Shown: positions 16,100 to 24,490, counted from the stretch's first letter. The stretch is DNA of 43,324 nucleotides from Nitrososphaerota archaeon (GCA_021325615.1 JAJPGU010000015.1:1-43324); one strand, 5' to 3'. Notes: generated from the sequence alone by a model not told the origin. Program-made: numbers and translations.

Positions 16100-17698
16100 C
16101 TATTCGTTTATCTTGCAGTTTGTAAGTGGGATGGAAAAGTTTTCAAAAAACTTTCCAAGATCGCCTTGCTTGATGGCGCAGGTGACATATAGGAGATTCA
16201 GGCTAGAATTGGTCTCGTTACTTGGGGTACCAGTCTGGTTCGCATACTTGGCTATTGAAGAGGTGAGGTTCTCCAGATCCCCTTTTGTAAAGGAGAGATT
16301 CGCATTAACGCTCAAAGTCGAATTTTCATATACAGCATTTTGCAGCTCCTGCTGGGTCATGTCAAGGGTGGAATTCCGGCCCATGAGTTTCATGAGTTCG
16401 TCGGGCATTATTGCAAGAGTCGTATTTTGACCCAGCAGGTCTTGAATTTCTTGAGGGGTTATTTCTAAAGTTGCATTTCCGTAGGGTGACTGGCCAGTAC
16501 TCGTTGCATTAGCTTGTAGACCCATCATATCTTGTAACTCCTTCGAGGATAGCGAAAGTGAGGCGTTTTGACCCAGGAGATCTTGCAATTCCTGCGGACT
16601 CACTTCGAGTGTGGAATTTTTTCCAATTAGCTGCTGCAGCTCGGCCGGGGTGATCCTAATGTTCGTTCCGTTCAAGCCCGGGAGGCTTGGCGCGGCCAAT
16701 TTGTATGGCGTTGTGGAGGAATTGGTCTCGTTGGAAAGTTGGATTGAAACAACATTGTTTGAGAAAAGGCTTGATACGTACAGCTTGTTCGTAAGGGTGT
16801 TTATGGCTATGTTTCGCGCTGAAGTGCCAGAATTGATTTCATGTATCACGCTATTTGAATTTCCGTCTATCTCAAATATCGTTCCAGTCTGCTCATTGGC
16901 CTCGTAAATCCTGTTGGTTATAGGGTTTACCGCCACTGACGATGAGCCGCTGACCGTGGGTATGCTGGAGACCACTGTGTTTGTTGTGCCGCTGACTACC
17001 ATGAGCAAGGCGTCATTCCAACAGGTAACGTAAATCTGGTTTGTAATGGGGTTTGTGACAACCTCCCACGGTCCTCCGTCAATGGGAATTGTCGCATCCA
17101 CGGAATTTGTGTTACCGTTGATTATGGTTAGCGAGTTTGAAAGGCTGTTGGGGACATAGATCTTGTTGGTAAAAGGATTTACTGCTATATCCCACGGACC
17201 GTTTCCCACCGGTATCGTAGCCACGATGGAGTTGTCTGAGCCATTTATTACCGAAACTGAGTTTGAAATGAGGTTTGTAACATAGATTAGGTTAGTAGAT
17301 GGATTAACGGCAACTCCCCAAGGGTTGCTCTGCACATGGATGCTCGTCAAGACCCTGTTTGTGTGTAGGTCTATCACGGATACTTCGTTTGAAAATCTAT
17401 TTGTCACATACGCAAGGTCAGTAAGCGGATTTGTCGCAATGTGGGATGGGCCTGAACCAATTAGGAACCTGTTCTGTCCAAGCGGGATGTTCTCTAATAC
17501 CTTGTCTGCTGATCCATCAATTACGGTTACAAAACCAAAGACGTAACTGGTTACGTAAACCCTGTTATCCGAGGGGTTGACGGCAATTCCGCTGCTTCCC
17601 CAGCCGACGTTTATGTTGGTCATGTATGCCATGGCGCCTTGGCTGAAAATGATGCAGACTATGGTCACAACTAGCATTATGGCATACAGGCCTTTCAT
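16100..17698 (-). CDS. Secreted seven-bladed YVTN beta-propeller with sequon-rich repeat tail
   Basis: This is a 532-aa exported protein. Residues 1-24 form a signal peptide (MKGLYAIMLVVTIVCIIFSQ). Residues about 30-320 contain seven YVTN-type blades, each with a form of xIAVNPxTNxIYV (GIAVNPSDNRVYV, HIATNPLTDLAYV and so on), consistent with a closed seven-blade propeller. Residues about 347-481 carry a 17-residue repeat of the form TPxELQxLLGxNSTLxV, each unit with an N-x-S/T glycosylation sequon. The short C-terminal segment has two cysteines (LYVTCAIKQG, LTNCKINE). There is no membrane anchor or sorting motif. I chose the start at the ATG before the signal peptide; an upstream open frame of 34 codons is unlikely to be translated. 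YVTN propellers in archaea are surface-layer or binding proteins. Confidence 0.85.
   Translation of the reverse strand: MKGLYAIMLVVTIVCIIFSQGAMAYMTNINVGWGSSGIAVNPSDNRVYVTSYVFGFVTVIDGSADKVLENIPLGQNRFLIGSGPSHIATNPLTDLAYVTNRFSNEVSVIDLHTNRVLTSIHVQSNPWGVAVNPSTNLIYVTNLISNSVSVINGSDNSIVATIPVGNGPWDIAVNPFTNKIYVPNSLSNSLTIINGNTNSVDATIPIDGGPWEVVTNPITNQIYVTCWNDALLMVVSGTTNTVVSSIPTVSGSSSVAVNPITNRIYEANEQTGTIFEIDGNSNSVIHEINSGTSARNIAINTLTNKLYVSSLFSNNVVSIQLSNETNSSTTPYKLAAPSLPGLNGTNIRITPAELQQLIGKNSTLEVSPQELQDLLGQNASLSLSSKELQDMMGLQANATSTGQSPYGNATLEITPQEIQDLLGQNTTLAIMPDELMKLMGRNSTLDMTQQELQNAVYENSTLSVNANLSFTKGDLENLTSSIAKYANQTGTPSNETNSSLNLLYVTCAIKQGDLGKFFENFSIPLTNCKINE
16256..16660 (-). repeat. Degenerate 17-codon in-frame repeat with N-glycosylation sequons
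   Basis: Six or so copies of a 17-residue unit (ITPAELQQLIGKNSTLEV, SPQELQDLLGQNASLSL and so on) lie in tandem, with one insertion between the third and fourth (around GQSPYGNA). The DNA has diverged while the protein pattern is kept, which points to selection on the protein. Nearly every unit carries an Asn-x-Ser/Thr site at the same place. Confidence 0.75.
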
Positions 17699-17788
17699 AC
17701 AACTAGAGACGGATTCAGCGTAAATAACTGGGTTGGATAATTTTTTGAAAAAACAATGCCGTTCTGGTCTTTGCATAAAAAAGAAGGA

Positions 17789-17827
17789 CTGGGAACGCAT
17801 ATGTTGGGAATGATAGAATGTTCCCAG
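17789..17827. promoter_or_regulatory. Inverted repeat in divergent promoter region
   Basis: CTGGGAAC (17789-17796) and GTTCCCAG (17820-17827) are perfect 8-bp inverted arms with a 23-base spacer. They lie between the propeller gene (start 17698) and the receiver gene (start 17931). They could form a hairpin in either transcript or be a pair of regulator sites. Confidence 0.35.
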
Positions 17828-17896
17828 TTCTTGATTCTTAAAGGGAGTTTCTATAGATTAACGGTTGTTTGTGCAGAACGTACAAACGGCGGCAAA

Positions 17897-17922
17897 TAAG
17901 ATATAATATCCCTGATATCTTA
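17897..17922. promoter_or_regulatory. Palindrome overlapping the promoter of the plus-strand receiver gene
   Basis: TAAGATAT (17897-17904) and ATATCTTA (17915-17922) are perfect inverted arms with a 10-base spacer. The left arm runs into a TATA-like GATATAATAT about 25 bases before the ATG at 17931, so the palindrome covers the TATA box and start region of a probably leaderless transcript. This is the usual position of an archaeal repressor operator. Similar ATCTTA/TAAGAT halves occur at 23014-23025. Confidence 0.45.
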
Positions 17923-17930
17923 TAGAGGGA

Positions 17931-18437
17931 ATGGATGTCTTAATCGCCGAAGACGAGCAGGATTTGCTTGATCAATACAAGATGGCACTCGAGGAGAACG
18001 GCCACAAGGTGACCACCTGTATAAATGGGCAGCTGTGTCTCCAGGTTTACCAATCCGAGGCGGGGGGACATGGGGAGGAATCTGAAACTCGGTTTGGCGC
18101 CGTAGTTTTGGACTATCAGATGCCACAGAAGAATGGCATAGAAACAGCCCGCGAAATTCTTTCAATCAACCCGCATCAAAGGATTATTTTTGCCTCTGGT
18201 TACATCCAGGAAACCTTCCTTGACTCTATAAAGCAGCTCGGACAGGTTACGGAGATAATGAAAAAGCCCTTCTCCCTGCAAGCCCTTGTTGACACAATAG
18301 AGGATAGGGAGATTTATTCTGAGCTTGAAAAATTAAACGTGGATGTCACCGCTATAAAGGAACTAAACCCATCACATGCGCAAATAAAGGCTTACTTTGA
18401 CGTCCTTTGCAAGCTGCAGAAAGGGCGCACTTTCTAG
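17931..18437 (+). CDS. Receiver-only response regulator with helical tail
   Basis: This 168-aa protein begins with a receiver: acidic E7-D8 (LIAEDEQDL), phospho-acceptor D61 (VVLDYQMPQKNG), switch S89 (IIFASGY) and K112 (MKKPFSL). It shares the long helix 2–strand 3 loop with the two minus-strand paralogues (YQSEAGGHGEESETRF). The last ~45 residues (YSELEKLNVDVTAIKEL onward) look helical and may be a dimer or partner contact; no DNA-binding domain is present. It is transcribed away from the kinase cluster with its own palindromic promoter, so it may be controlled separately. Confidence 0.87.
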   Translation: MDVLIAEDEQDLLDQYKMALEENGHKVTTCINGQLCLQVYQSEAGGHGEESETRFGAVVLDYQMPQKNGIETAREILSINPHQRIIFASGYIQETFLDSIKQLGQVTEIMKKPFSLQALVDTIEDREIYSELEKLNVDVTAIKELNPSHAQIKAYFDVLCKLQKGRTF

Positions 18438-18469
18438 AGGAAATCGTAACCAATCTCTTAGGTCAAATC

Positions 18470-19462
18470 TCACTGGGCGCCGCAGTTTTCATTAATTGCG
18501 TTTCCGTCATAAAGGGACTTTATTGCGCTAATGTCGCATTTCGAGATAAAGGGATACTCTGTCTGAATCACGGCATGCATAAGATCCTGCGAGTCATTGG
18601 AATGTGGAAGACCCAAGGCGTGACCAAACTCGTGCCTCACTATAGTTGCAAGCTGGCTGTCTGAAAGCTTATTTGCATCATAAATCGTGATGAAAGACTT
18701 TAGTATTTGGGAGTCGTCAACAACGGACCTAGTGTATCCTGAATATCCGTCGGGATCCTCCAGGTGAGAAAGCGTGATAACTATCTGGCCGGGGCCGTTG
18801 GTGGACTCTACTATGTCAAACTGGTTTGGGACATAGTATTTTGTATCATTTATGTTTGCAAGAGCTCCCTTCCAACCTTTGAAATACTCAGACTTGGCGT
18901 CAGGCGGTGACTTACCAAGTAGGGAGTTGTCTACGTATACTGGCTCGGTGGAAAGTATGGCCTCCTTTATCATGTTGATTTTTTCCTGGCTTAGATTGTC
19001 GGGGTTTACGATACTCACGGTAAGAGGCATCCCTTTTGCAATGTTCCAGTACTTGTAGGCTGGCCCTGACTCGCCTTGGAGGTTTTCTATGAGGTACCTA
19101 GTCTTGAAATGGCCTTGTATTTCCGAACCATCCGACCCGAAATGGGTTGTGACTCCATAGAAAAGCAGGACAGCCAGGATGGGAAGGACTACCAGTTCCG
19201 CCTTGAGTATTGTCTTTGCACTCATCCTCTGAATCTTCTTTTTGATAGCGATAATCTCATGCGAAATTTTGTTCTGTTTTTTTATGAGCTCGCTTATTTC
19301 CTCTTTTGGAAGCCCATCTTCGATATGTTCACCTAATTCTGAATGGATCTCCAGCAACTGGAGCTGCTCCGTAGTCTTACTTAATTCGCGCGTAAGCGAT
19401 TGGAGCTGCAATCTTAGCTGCTTTATAGATCTCTCATTGTCTGTCGTCTGTTTTGACTGCAT
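18470..19462 (-). CDS. Membrane-anchored matrixin-type zinc metalloprotease
   Basis: This is a 330-aa protein. The first ~80 residues are a cytoplasmic coiled coil (LRLQLQSLTRELSKTTEQLQ). One membrane helix follows at about 85-103 (AELVVLPILAVLLFYGV), then an extracellular zincin domain of about 220 residues. The zinc site HEFGHALGLPH matches HExxHxxGxxH of matrixins (family M10), and DLMH eight residues later supplies the Met-turn. I chose the ATG at 19462 because AGGAGGGGG sits about 8-10 bases upstream. A GTG at 19498 overlapping the upstream stop is an alternative. It is the last gene of a three-gene minus-strand group after the Ig-like and CBS proteins and probably cuts surface proteins. 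There is no obvious inhibitory propeptide. Confidence 0.87.
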   Translation of the reverse strand: MQSKQTTDNERSIKQLRLQLQSLTRELSKTTEQLQLLEIHSELGEHIEDGLPKEEISELIKKQNKISHEIIAIKKKIQRMSAKTILKAELVVLPILAVLLFYGVTTHFGSDGSEIQGHFKTRYLIENLQGESGPAYKYWNIAKGMPLTVSIVNPDNLSQEKINMIKEAILSTEPVYVDNSLLGKSPPDAKSEYFKGWKGALANINDTKYYVPNQFDIVESTNGPGQIVITLSHLEDPDGYSGYTRSVVDDSQILKSFITIYDANKLSDSQLATIVRHEFGHALGLPHSNDSQDLMHAVIQTEYPFISKCDISAIKSLYDGNAINENCGAQ

Positions 19463-19494
19463 TGTATCAAACCCCCTCCTCTTTTGCCATAAGA

Positions 19495-20436
19495 TCACCT
19501 AAGTGCGAAAACCAAATCCCATGGCGTAAGAACATTTCTTGATGTCATGACAAAGGTGTGCTTCATCCCTAGCATGATCTTACACATTTCTGGAATAGTG
19601 GTATTCTCAGAAATTATCTTGCCGTTCCTTAGGTTTAGGGTGATGGCCTTCATGTCGAAGAAGTTTTCTATATTTTCAAGGTAGTTAAGCTGCAGAATCT
19701 TTTCAAATATTATGTGCGGGTTTACAAACTGGGGGGTGTTTTCAAGGATCATTATCTCGGTGCCATCCCTGACCATTTTCGTAACAATGGTCCCTATCGT
19801 GTCATCCCTCCCAAAAGTTGGGATTGACCTAGTGGGCATGTCGGAGACCTTCATGTGGGTGGCACATAGAATTGCAACTTCAAGCAGCCTTCTTGCAGAT
19901 ATGGTAGAATAATTGCCATCATCATTTTTTACAAGCGCAAAATCCCTCTGAATTTGTTGCATTTTTTTGAGAAGGTCGCTTACTTTTGTCTTTGGGGAAG
20001 CTATGTAGAGTTGCCTGTTCATGACGTCCTCCACGCCGGAACTGAAAAAGAAGGATCTGGTGGGGTTTTTTGAAAATGCCTTCAAAACTTCGCGGCCGCC
20101 GAGCATCCCAACCGGGGCATCGCCCTCCATTACGACCAAGTTGTTCGTGAATGTCTGGAGGAACCTCGAAAGCATTGATGTCGCCACCCACATCCGCTCC
20201 TTCAAACCGATGCTAGCCATGGATGAGTACACCAAGAGGTGGGGCAGTATTTGCTCAATTGTGCAATCCCTCAGGAAAAGATCCGCTTTGTTGTCAGATG
20301 ACGAAAAAAGGAAATGCCGCCTGGAGGTGTCTCTGCCTCCGTTTCTCTGGAGCCTGCTCTTGATGCTCATGACAAAGCCTGTCTTCATTTTAGAGTTCGA
20401 CCCTGTAAAATTCTGGTACCTTGAAAAGTCCCGCAT
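19495..20436 (-). CDS. CBS-domain protein
   Basis: This soluble protein of up to 313 aa has at least one clear CBS pair. VEDVMNRQLYIASPKTKVSDLLKKM matches the opening of a CBS motif in two parts (VEDVMNRQL, then TKVSDLLKKM), followed by VSDMPTRSIPTFGRDDTIGT. Further half-motifs lie on either side (APVGMLGGREVL, KIISENTTIPEM), so three or four CBS units are likely. CBS pairs bind adenine nucleotides and act as energy or metabolite sensors. The start is uncertain: later ATGs at 20388 and 20370 are possible. It sits between a surface Ig-like protein and a membrane protease, and the stop overlaps a potential upstream start of the protease. It may gate the operon's activity by nucleotide status, which is inference. 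Confidence 0.72.
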   Translation of the reverse strand: MRDFSRYQNFTGSNSKMKTGFVMSIKSRLQRNGGRDTSRRHFLFSSSDNKADLFLRDCTIEQILPHLLVYSSMASIGLKERMWVATSMLSRFLQTFTNNLVVMEGDAPVGMLGGREVLKAFSKNPTRSFFFSSGVEDVMNRQLYIASPKTKVSDLLKKMQQIQRDFALVKNDDGNYSTISARRLLEVAILCATHMKVSDMPTRSIPTFGRDDTIGTIVTKMVRDGTEIMILENTPQFVNPHIIFEKILQLNYLENIENFFDMKAITLNLRNGKIISENTTIPEMCKIMLGMKHTFVMTSRNVLTPWDLVFALR

Positions 20437-20566
20437 CAGTCATGTTTTTCGTTATCTCTTACAAATGATAATTTTTCGTATGTTCACATTGAACAGACGT
20501 GCGTATGATTTTATTGTACTAACAAAGACTCGCAATCCCTACATTATGGATTCATATCGGGTTTGG

Positions 20567-22990
20567 TCAGATCTTCGGAGCCGGGGAAGGTTGTCCTTTC
20601 CTAAACATCCGAATGTTTTTCTTTTTCATCAAGAAACCCCCCGCCGCTATCGAACCTACAACTGCGATCGGCAATGGATCGATGCCATTAATCCTAAATG
20701 ATTTCATCCCTGATGGGAGGCCTGATGAAGTGGTGGAATTTGTGGCATTTCCCTGAAATCCCGTAGAATTTATCTGGATGGTATCCCTTAGTGTGAGCGG
20801 GTTAAAGCCAAAACCCGAGATGGTTGGCTTTATTGTGACCATGCCATCATCTCTGGGTATCAGGGAAACAACTGCTATGCCATCCTTGTTGGTCGTCTTG
20901 TCGGCACTTTGTATTGTTGCTCCGAGAACCTTCCAGTCGATCGACATGTTGGAAAGGGGTTGGCCATACCTTTCAACCGTCAATGTTGCAAGAAAGGTTT
21001 CTTTTGGCAGTACTGAGGTGGATGAGTTTATCGTTGCCGTAGGTACGAGGCTTTCTACAGTTATGGGAAAAGTGGTAAGCGGGAGATTGTCGCCAAGTAC
21101 GGATATGGTGGCAGTGCCCGCAGATTTTGGAATTGCGTCAAAAGCGGTATAATATGTCCCCTGGGACATTTTTATTTTTGCAGGCATCTCAATTACCGAA
21201 TCATTGCTGGACACCAGCCTTATGGTGGTATCCTTCTCAAGGTATGAAGGGTTTGAGCCGGAGCCGAATATTTGAATTCCCATGAGGTTGCTGTAGTCTG
21301 ATAGGAGGATTTGGGGATGATCGAGGTCTACACTGGAGGGGTAGGAACTTGCCGAACTCAGCATGATGCTAGCGGGATAGTTTCCTGCCACAATGTTGAG
21401 AGTAGCGGTGCCATCCTTTGTGGATTTGGTATCAAACAAATCTATCGAGTCTCCACGCGATATTTTTCCGGAATTTACCAGAAAGTAATCGTTGGGGAGT
21501 ATGGTAGGCGTGGAGTCTCCCGGAAAATATGCTGCTTTTCCTGAAGGATCTTCCATGTATAATGCCAGCGGAATTTCGGACTGGCTGAGTATTCTTGGAA
21601 CGAGCGTGTCAGCTACCAATTTGAGCGAGTTTACTGAGGTCCCGTTTATGTTTGCTGTAATGGTCGTATCGTTATACGTGTCCACGTGTAGTGACAGAGG
21701 TTGGGGAGGTGGGGTATTGCCAACTTTGCCAAAAACAGGGGCTACTCCAACCCCCCTGCTCATGTTTACCTTGTCGATTGAGAGGTAGCTTGGGTCGGAG
21801 GAATCCACCTCGATTTGGAGATTCTCGTTTGAAATGATTGGGTTTCCATTAGGATCCGCAAGATGCATGATTCCGACAAGCTCCTTGTTTCCTGTTGCAA
21901 GGATGGGCAAAATGTCGAGTTTTGCCGACTTGTCGTCCAGAAGTTGGGCTGTCACGGTCTGAAGCTGTATCAGTGCTCCCGTCGAGTTGACATTTGAAAC
22001 AGTATATCCGTTTGGCGCAGATAGTCTGATGTTGAAGGTTCCATTTAGACCTGCGTTGACCTCGACGGTGGAATATCCGATATAGTCGCCCTTCTTGATG
22101 ATTATGGGGCTAGATGATCCGAATAGCTGCTCCTGGGGGCTTGTGTTCACGAGTCCTGTATTTGTCGAGTTTGTTATTGAGATGGTGATTGGGATGTCGG
22201 TGTTTGCCTCAACGGCATTGCCAGAGCTGTCCTTGAGCAATGCCACGACATATGCTATCGAGGAGGCAAAGTCGTTGATTTTCAACGGGTATACGTATGC
22301 CTGGATGGTAGGCGTGGTAGATGCTGCTACAGTTATCGTGGCGCTTGCGGAGGTAATTGACGGGGCGGATGCAAGTATGCTGGCGGATCCTGGTTGGTTG
22401 ACCTCAAATTCGCCTATCGCATAATACTGGCCGTTCTTGATGACAATTGATGACGAGCCAAGGGATACTACCTTGGTGTCTGTGGAAACGACGGTAATTG
22501 GAATATCGGCCTTTGCAAGGACGGGCAAGTCATTGACATTTGCAATCTCGATTGAAAAATACCCATTTCTGGGCCCGCTTGTGGAAAATGAGGATGGCAG
22601 TGCCTTTACCATGAGTCTTGCGGGTGAAGCCCTGTCGCCATAAACCGTTACAGGGAACTCCATTGGGGAAAACCCGGGTGCTGCAAGGACTATGTTCGCA
22701 GTACCCGGGTTGCTCGACCTGATTTTTATGTGAGTGACAAACCCTGTGTCATTTACTGCTTGTCCCTCAACCTGCAATATTGATGAGTTTGTGGAGGAAA
22801 TCCCCAAGTTTTCAATTTTTTCTGGCAGAACATGCTTCATATGAAGTGCGCTTACCTCCAAAATCCCATCCGAGTTTTCGATCATTTTGTTTGGTATCAA
22901 CCTGACCCCGAAGTTTTTGGTGTCATCGCCATACGCCGTTGCTACCGTCAGTGTAGACAAAAGAATTACCATTATCAATAACCGTCTCAA
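20567..22990 (-). CDS. Large secreted Ig-like repeat surface protein with C-terminal anchor
   Basis: This is an 807-aa protein. It has an N-terminal signal peptide (MRRLLIMVILLSTLTVATAYG), then about seven beta-rich Ig/Big-like units with recurring phrases such as VPITVVSTDTKVVSLGSSS, GxATIxVxA and FPITVESL. Near the C-terminus is a single membrane helix (PIAVVGSIAAGGFLM) followed by a basic tail (KKKNIRMFRKGQ), so the bulk faces outside. Many Asn-x-Ser/Thr sites are present. The TTG at 22990 keeps the basic start of the signal peptide; a palindromic TATA-like ATCTTATAAGAT lies about 29 bases upstream, suggesting a leaderless transcript. Such proteins are adhesins or surface-layer components. 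It heads the group with the CBS protein and the protease and may be a substrate or partner of the protease. Confidence 0.82.
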   Translation of the reverse strand: MRRLLIMVILLSTLTVATAYGDDTKNFGVRLIPNKMIENSDGILEVSALHMKHVLPEKIENLGISSTNSSILQVEGQAVNDTGFVTHIKIRSSNPGTANIVLAAPGFSPMEFPVTVYGDRASPARLMVKALPSSFSTSGPRNGYFSIEIANVNDLPVLAKADIPITVVSTDTKVVSLGSSSIVIKNGQYYAIGEFEVNQPGSASILASAPSITSASATITVAASTTPTIQAYVYPLKINDFASSIAYVVALLKDSSGNAVEANTDIPITISITNSTNTGLVNTSPQEQLFGSSSPIIIKKGDYIGYSTVEVNAGLNGTFNIRLSAPNGYTVSNVNSTGALIQLQTVTAQLLDDKSAKLDILPILATGNKELVGIMHLADPNGNPIISNENLQIEVDSSDPSYLSIDKVNMSRGVGVAPVFGKVGNTPPPQPLSLHVDTYNDTTITANINGTSVNSLKLVADTLVPRILSQSEIPLALYMEDPSGKAAYFPGDSTPTILPNDYFLVNSGKISRGDSIDLFDTKSTKDGTATLNIVAGNYPASIMLSSASSYPSSVDLDHPQILLSDYSNLMGIQIFGSGSNPSYLEKDTTIRLVSSNDSVIEMPAKIKMSQGTYYTAFDAIPKSAGTATISVLGDNLPLTTFPITVESLVPTATINSSTSVLPKETFLATLTVERYGQPLSNMSIDWKVLGATIQSADKTTNKDGIAVVSLIPRDDGMVTIKPTISGFGFNPLTLRDTIQINSTGFQGNATNSTTSSGLPSGMKSFRINGIDPLPIAVVGSIAAGGFLMKKKNIRMFRKGQPSPAPKI

Positions 22991-23013
22991 TACGCGATTT
23001 GATAAATGAAAAT

Positions 23014-23025
23014 ATCTTATAAGAT
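23014..23025. promoter_or_regulatory. Palindromic TATA element upstream of Ig-like gene
   Basis: ATCTTATAAGAT is a perfect 12-bp palindrome centred about 29 bases before the TTG at 22990, the expected TATA position for a leaderless minus-strand transcript. It may serve as TATA box and operator together. Its halves match the TAAGAT/ATCTTA arms at 17897-17922. Confidence 0.45.
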
Positions 23026-23089
23026 CATGTGTGCATTTTTCGAACGAATTTACAATCCGGAAAGGAGGGTTTAGGATGAAATCTTTTCC

Positions 23090-23902
23090 CTATGCTGACT
23101 GGTAGGCCACCGCTAGTGGCTTTGATTTCTTCCAGAGGTGTGAACACAGGCTGAAGATGTTGTTGACAATTTCTACCGAGTTGGTGTGCACAATCGAGTC
23201 TGTGTCGTCATTTAGATCCATGGATCCTTTCATGGAACCAGACATGATTATCTGCCTGTCCTTTTCCCCTACGATTCGACCCTTTGAAGGAAGCTTGCCG
23301 AGCCTGACCTCGCTTGCCCCCAGTCTGTTTACAAGCTGTACTGCCTGCTTGTTTTCAACCTCCGTTATTATCCTTACCTCGCCTCCTTTCTTTATGCAAT
23401 CTTTGATTTTCTCTGGAATGGCAGTGTGATACATGCGCATTATGTCCTCGACCGTTGTGACGACATATACCACATCGTTAGATTCTGTTATCATCTTCCC
23501 TATCCTGGAGTAAATGTTTGAGCGTCCTTGGATTATTGAAAACGAGGAAACCTCGCTGGTCTGGGCGGGCCGCTTGAGTTCATCAAGACTCGTGACCAGT
23601 TGCTTTGAAAGTTTTTCCATTGTAGTGATCTCATCTTGCTTTTTCTGGATGATGTTTTTCAGTGCTTCTTGTGGGTCAACGGCCTTGCAAATCGTCGGAT
23701 TTGAAAGTGTTGTATTAATCATTCCAAAATTTCTAAGTTTGTTGAGTGCCCTGTACGTCTTGCCCCTATCCACATCCAGTTTTGCCGACAAGCTTCCAAC
23801 CGTGACCTCGCCCGTCCTTAGCAGTCCAAGGTAAATTTTTGCGTCATCTCCCTCTAGGCCAAAATACCTGAGTGCTGACACGAGTTCTTCTTCGGTGGTC
23901 AT
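23090..23902 (-). CDS. TrmB-family transcriptional regulator
   Basis: This is a 270-aa protein. The N-terminal winged helix-turn-helix (about 8-75) reads LRYFGLEGDDAKIYLGLL, VTVGSLSAKLDVDRGKTYRAL and LRNFGMINTT, typical of TrmB. A coiled-coil linker (IIQKKQDEITTMEKLSKQL) leads to a phospholipase-D-like effector domain (IIQGRSNIYSRIGKMI ... VRIITEVE ... QIIMSGSMKGSMD). In archaea this family often senses sugars or metabolites. The ATG at 23902 has GGGGGAG about 8 bases upstream and is preferred over a GTG six codons earlier. A perfect palindrome 38 bases upstream may be its own operator. It lies next to the surface-protein group and the pre-archaellin peptidase gene, either of which it could control. 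Confidence 0.88.
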   Translation of the reverse strand: MTTEEELVSALRYFGLEGDDAKIYLGLLRTGEVTVGSLSAKLDVDRGKTYRALNKLRNFGMINTTLSNPTICKAVDPQEALKNIIQKKQDEITTMEKLSKQLVTSLDELKRPAQTSEVSSFSIIQGRSNIYSRIGKMITESNDVVYVVTTVEDIMRMYHTAIPEKIKDCIKKGGEVRIITEVENKQAVQLVNRLGASEVRLGKLPSKGRIVGEKDRQIIMSGSMKGSMDLNDDTDSIVHTNSVEIVNNIFSLCSHLWKKSKPLAVAYQSA

Positions 23903-23939
23903 GCTTTTCTCCCCCCGCACCCATCATCATTATCGGTTA

Positions 23940-23953
23940 CGGTACAGGTACCG
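23940..23953. promoter_or_regulatory. Perfect palindrome upstream of trmB-like gene
   Basis: CGGTAC-AG-GTACCG is a perfect inverted repeat with 6-bp arms, 38-51 bases upstream of the TrmB-family ATG. The position and symmetry suit an autoregulatory operator. A related ACGGTACA occurs just before the MCP gene start (about 1981-1988). Confidence 0.4.
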
Positions 23954-24233
23954 GAATTTTGTTTGGAATGGACGCATGCAAGAAAATCAGGTACAACCGC
24001 GGCTAGATTAGAAGCGAATTTTGGACTCATACCACCCCTCGGAGATCCATTTTCACCCTTTTGAGTATATAAGAAGTTCGATACATTGGCTCCAATGTAC
24101 GGTCTATTTCTTTTGACATGGGGTAATTTGTGCTGCAGGTTGTGATTTGCTGTTGGTTCCATCTCATCAGGTATCAGATCCAAGGGGGATATGAGAAGAT
24201 GTTTGTACAAAACAAACAAACGTTACAATCGCA

Positions 24234-24257
24234 TTTGCATGCAAAAACATGCAAAAA
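24234..24257. repeat. Duplicated decamer and octamer-type palindrome
   Basis: TTTGCATGCAAA (24234-24245) is a perfect 12-bp palindrome. It overlaps the first of two tandem copies of CATGCAAAAA (24238-24247 and 24248-24257). Such an arrangement in a gene-poor region suggests a protein-binding site, though it may be chance in AT-rich DNA. Confidence 0.4.
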
Positions 24258-24435
24258 TGGGATACATTTGCCATTTTTTGGAACCATTTTCATCGTACCA
24301 TAACGACATCCCTTTGCGGGTAAATCAGGGACACCAAGTATTGGTTCAGGGACAGAAATCGGTAAAACCATTCTGTGTTTATCTGTAAAATACATACAGC
24401 TACTAATAGTTCTGGCAACACCATAAAAAGAACAG

Positions 24436-24490
24436 TTGGAGGGAATTCAATTCATCACAGATCCATTCCTTCCCTCCAATTCGTTTTTTT
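24436..24490 (+). terminator. Long hairpin followed by T-run, possible terminator or small RNA end
   Basis: TTGGAGGGAA (24436-24445) pairs perfectly with TTCCCTCCAA (24470-24479) across a 24-base loop, and seven T residues follow at 24484-24490. Archaeal termination relies on oligo-T, so this could end a transcript starting near one of the upstream TATA-like elements (24065 or 24422). No protein-coding gene precedes it on this strand. Confidence 0.4.

Noticed and set aside
15741-16430. Plus-strand frame of 229 codons across the TPR and propeller genes
   Set aside because: It spans the promoter and ends of two convincing minus-strand genes and shows no domain of its own.
20641-20680. GGTTCGA-like T-arm on the minus strand, possible tRNA
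   Set aside because: It lies inside the coding sequence of the Ig-like protein C-terminus and no cloverleaf or acceptor stem can be built around it.
20021-20701. Plus-strand frame of 226 codons opposite the CBS gene
   Set aside because: The minus-strand CBS protein has recognisable motifs; the plus-strand product has none.
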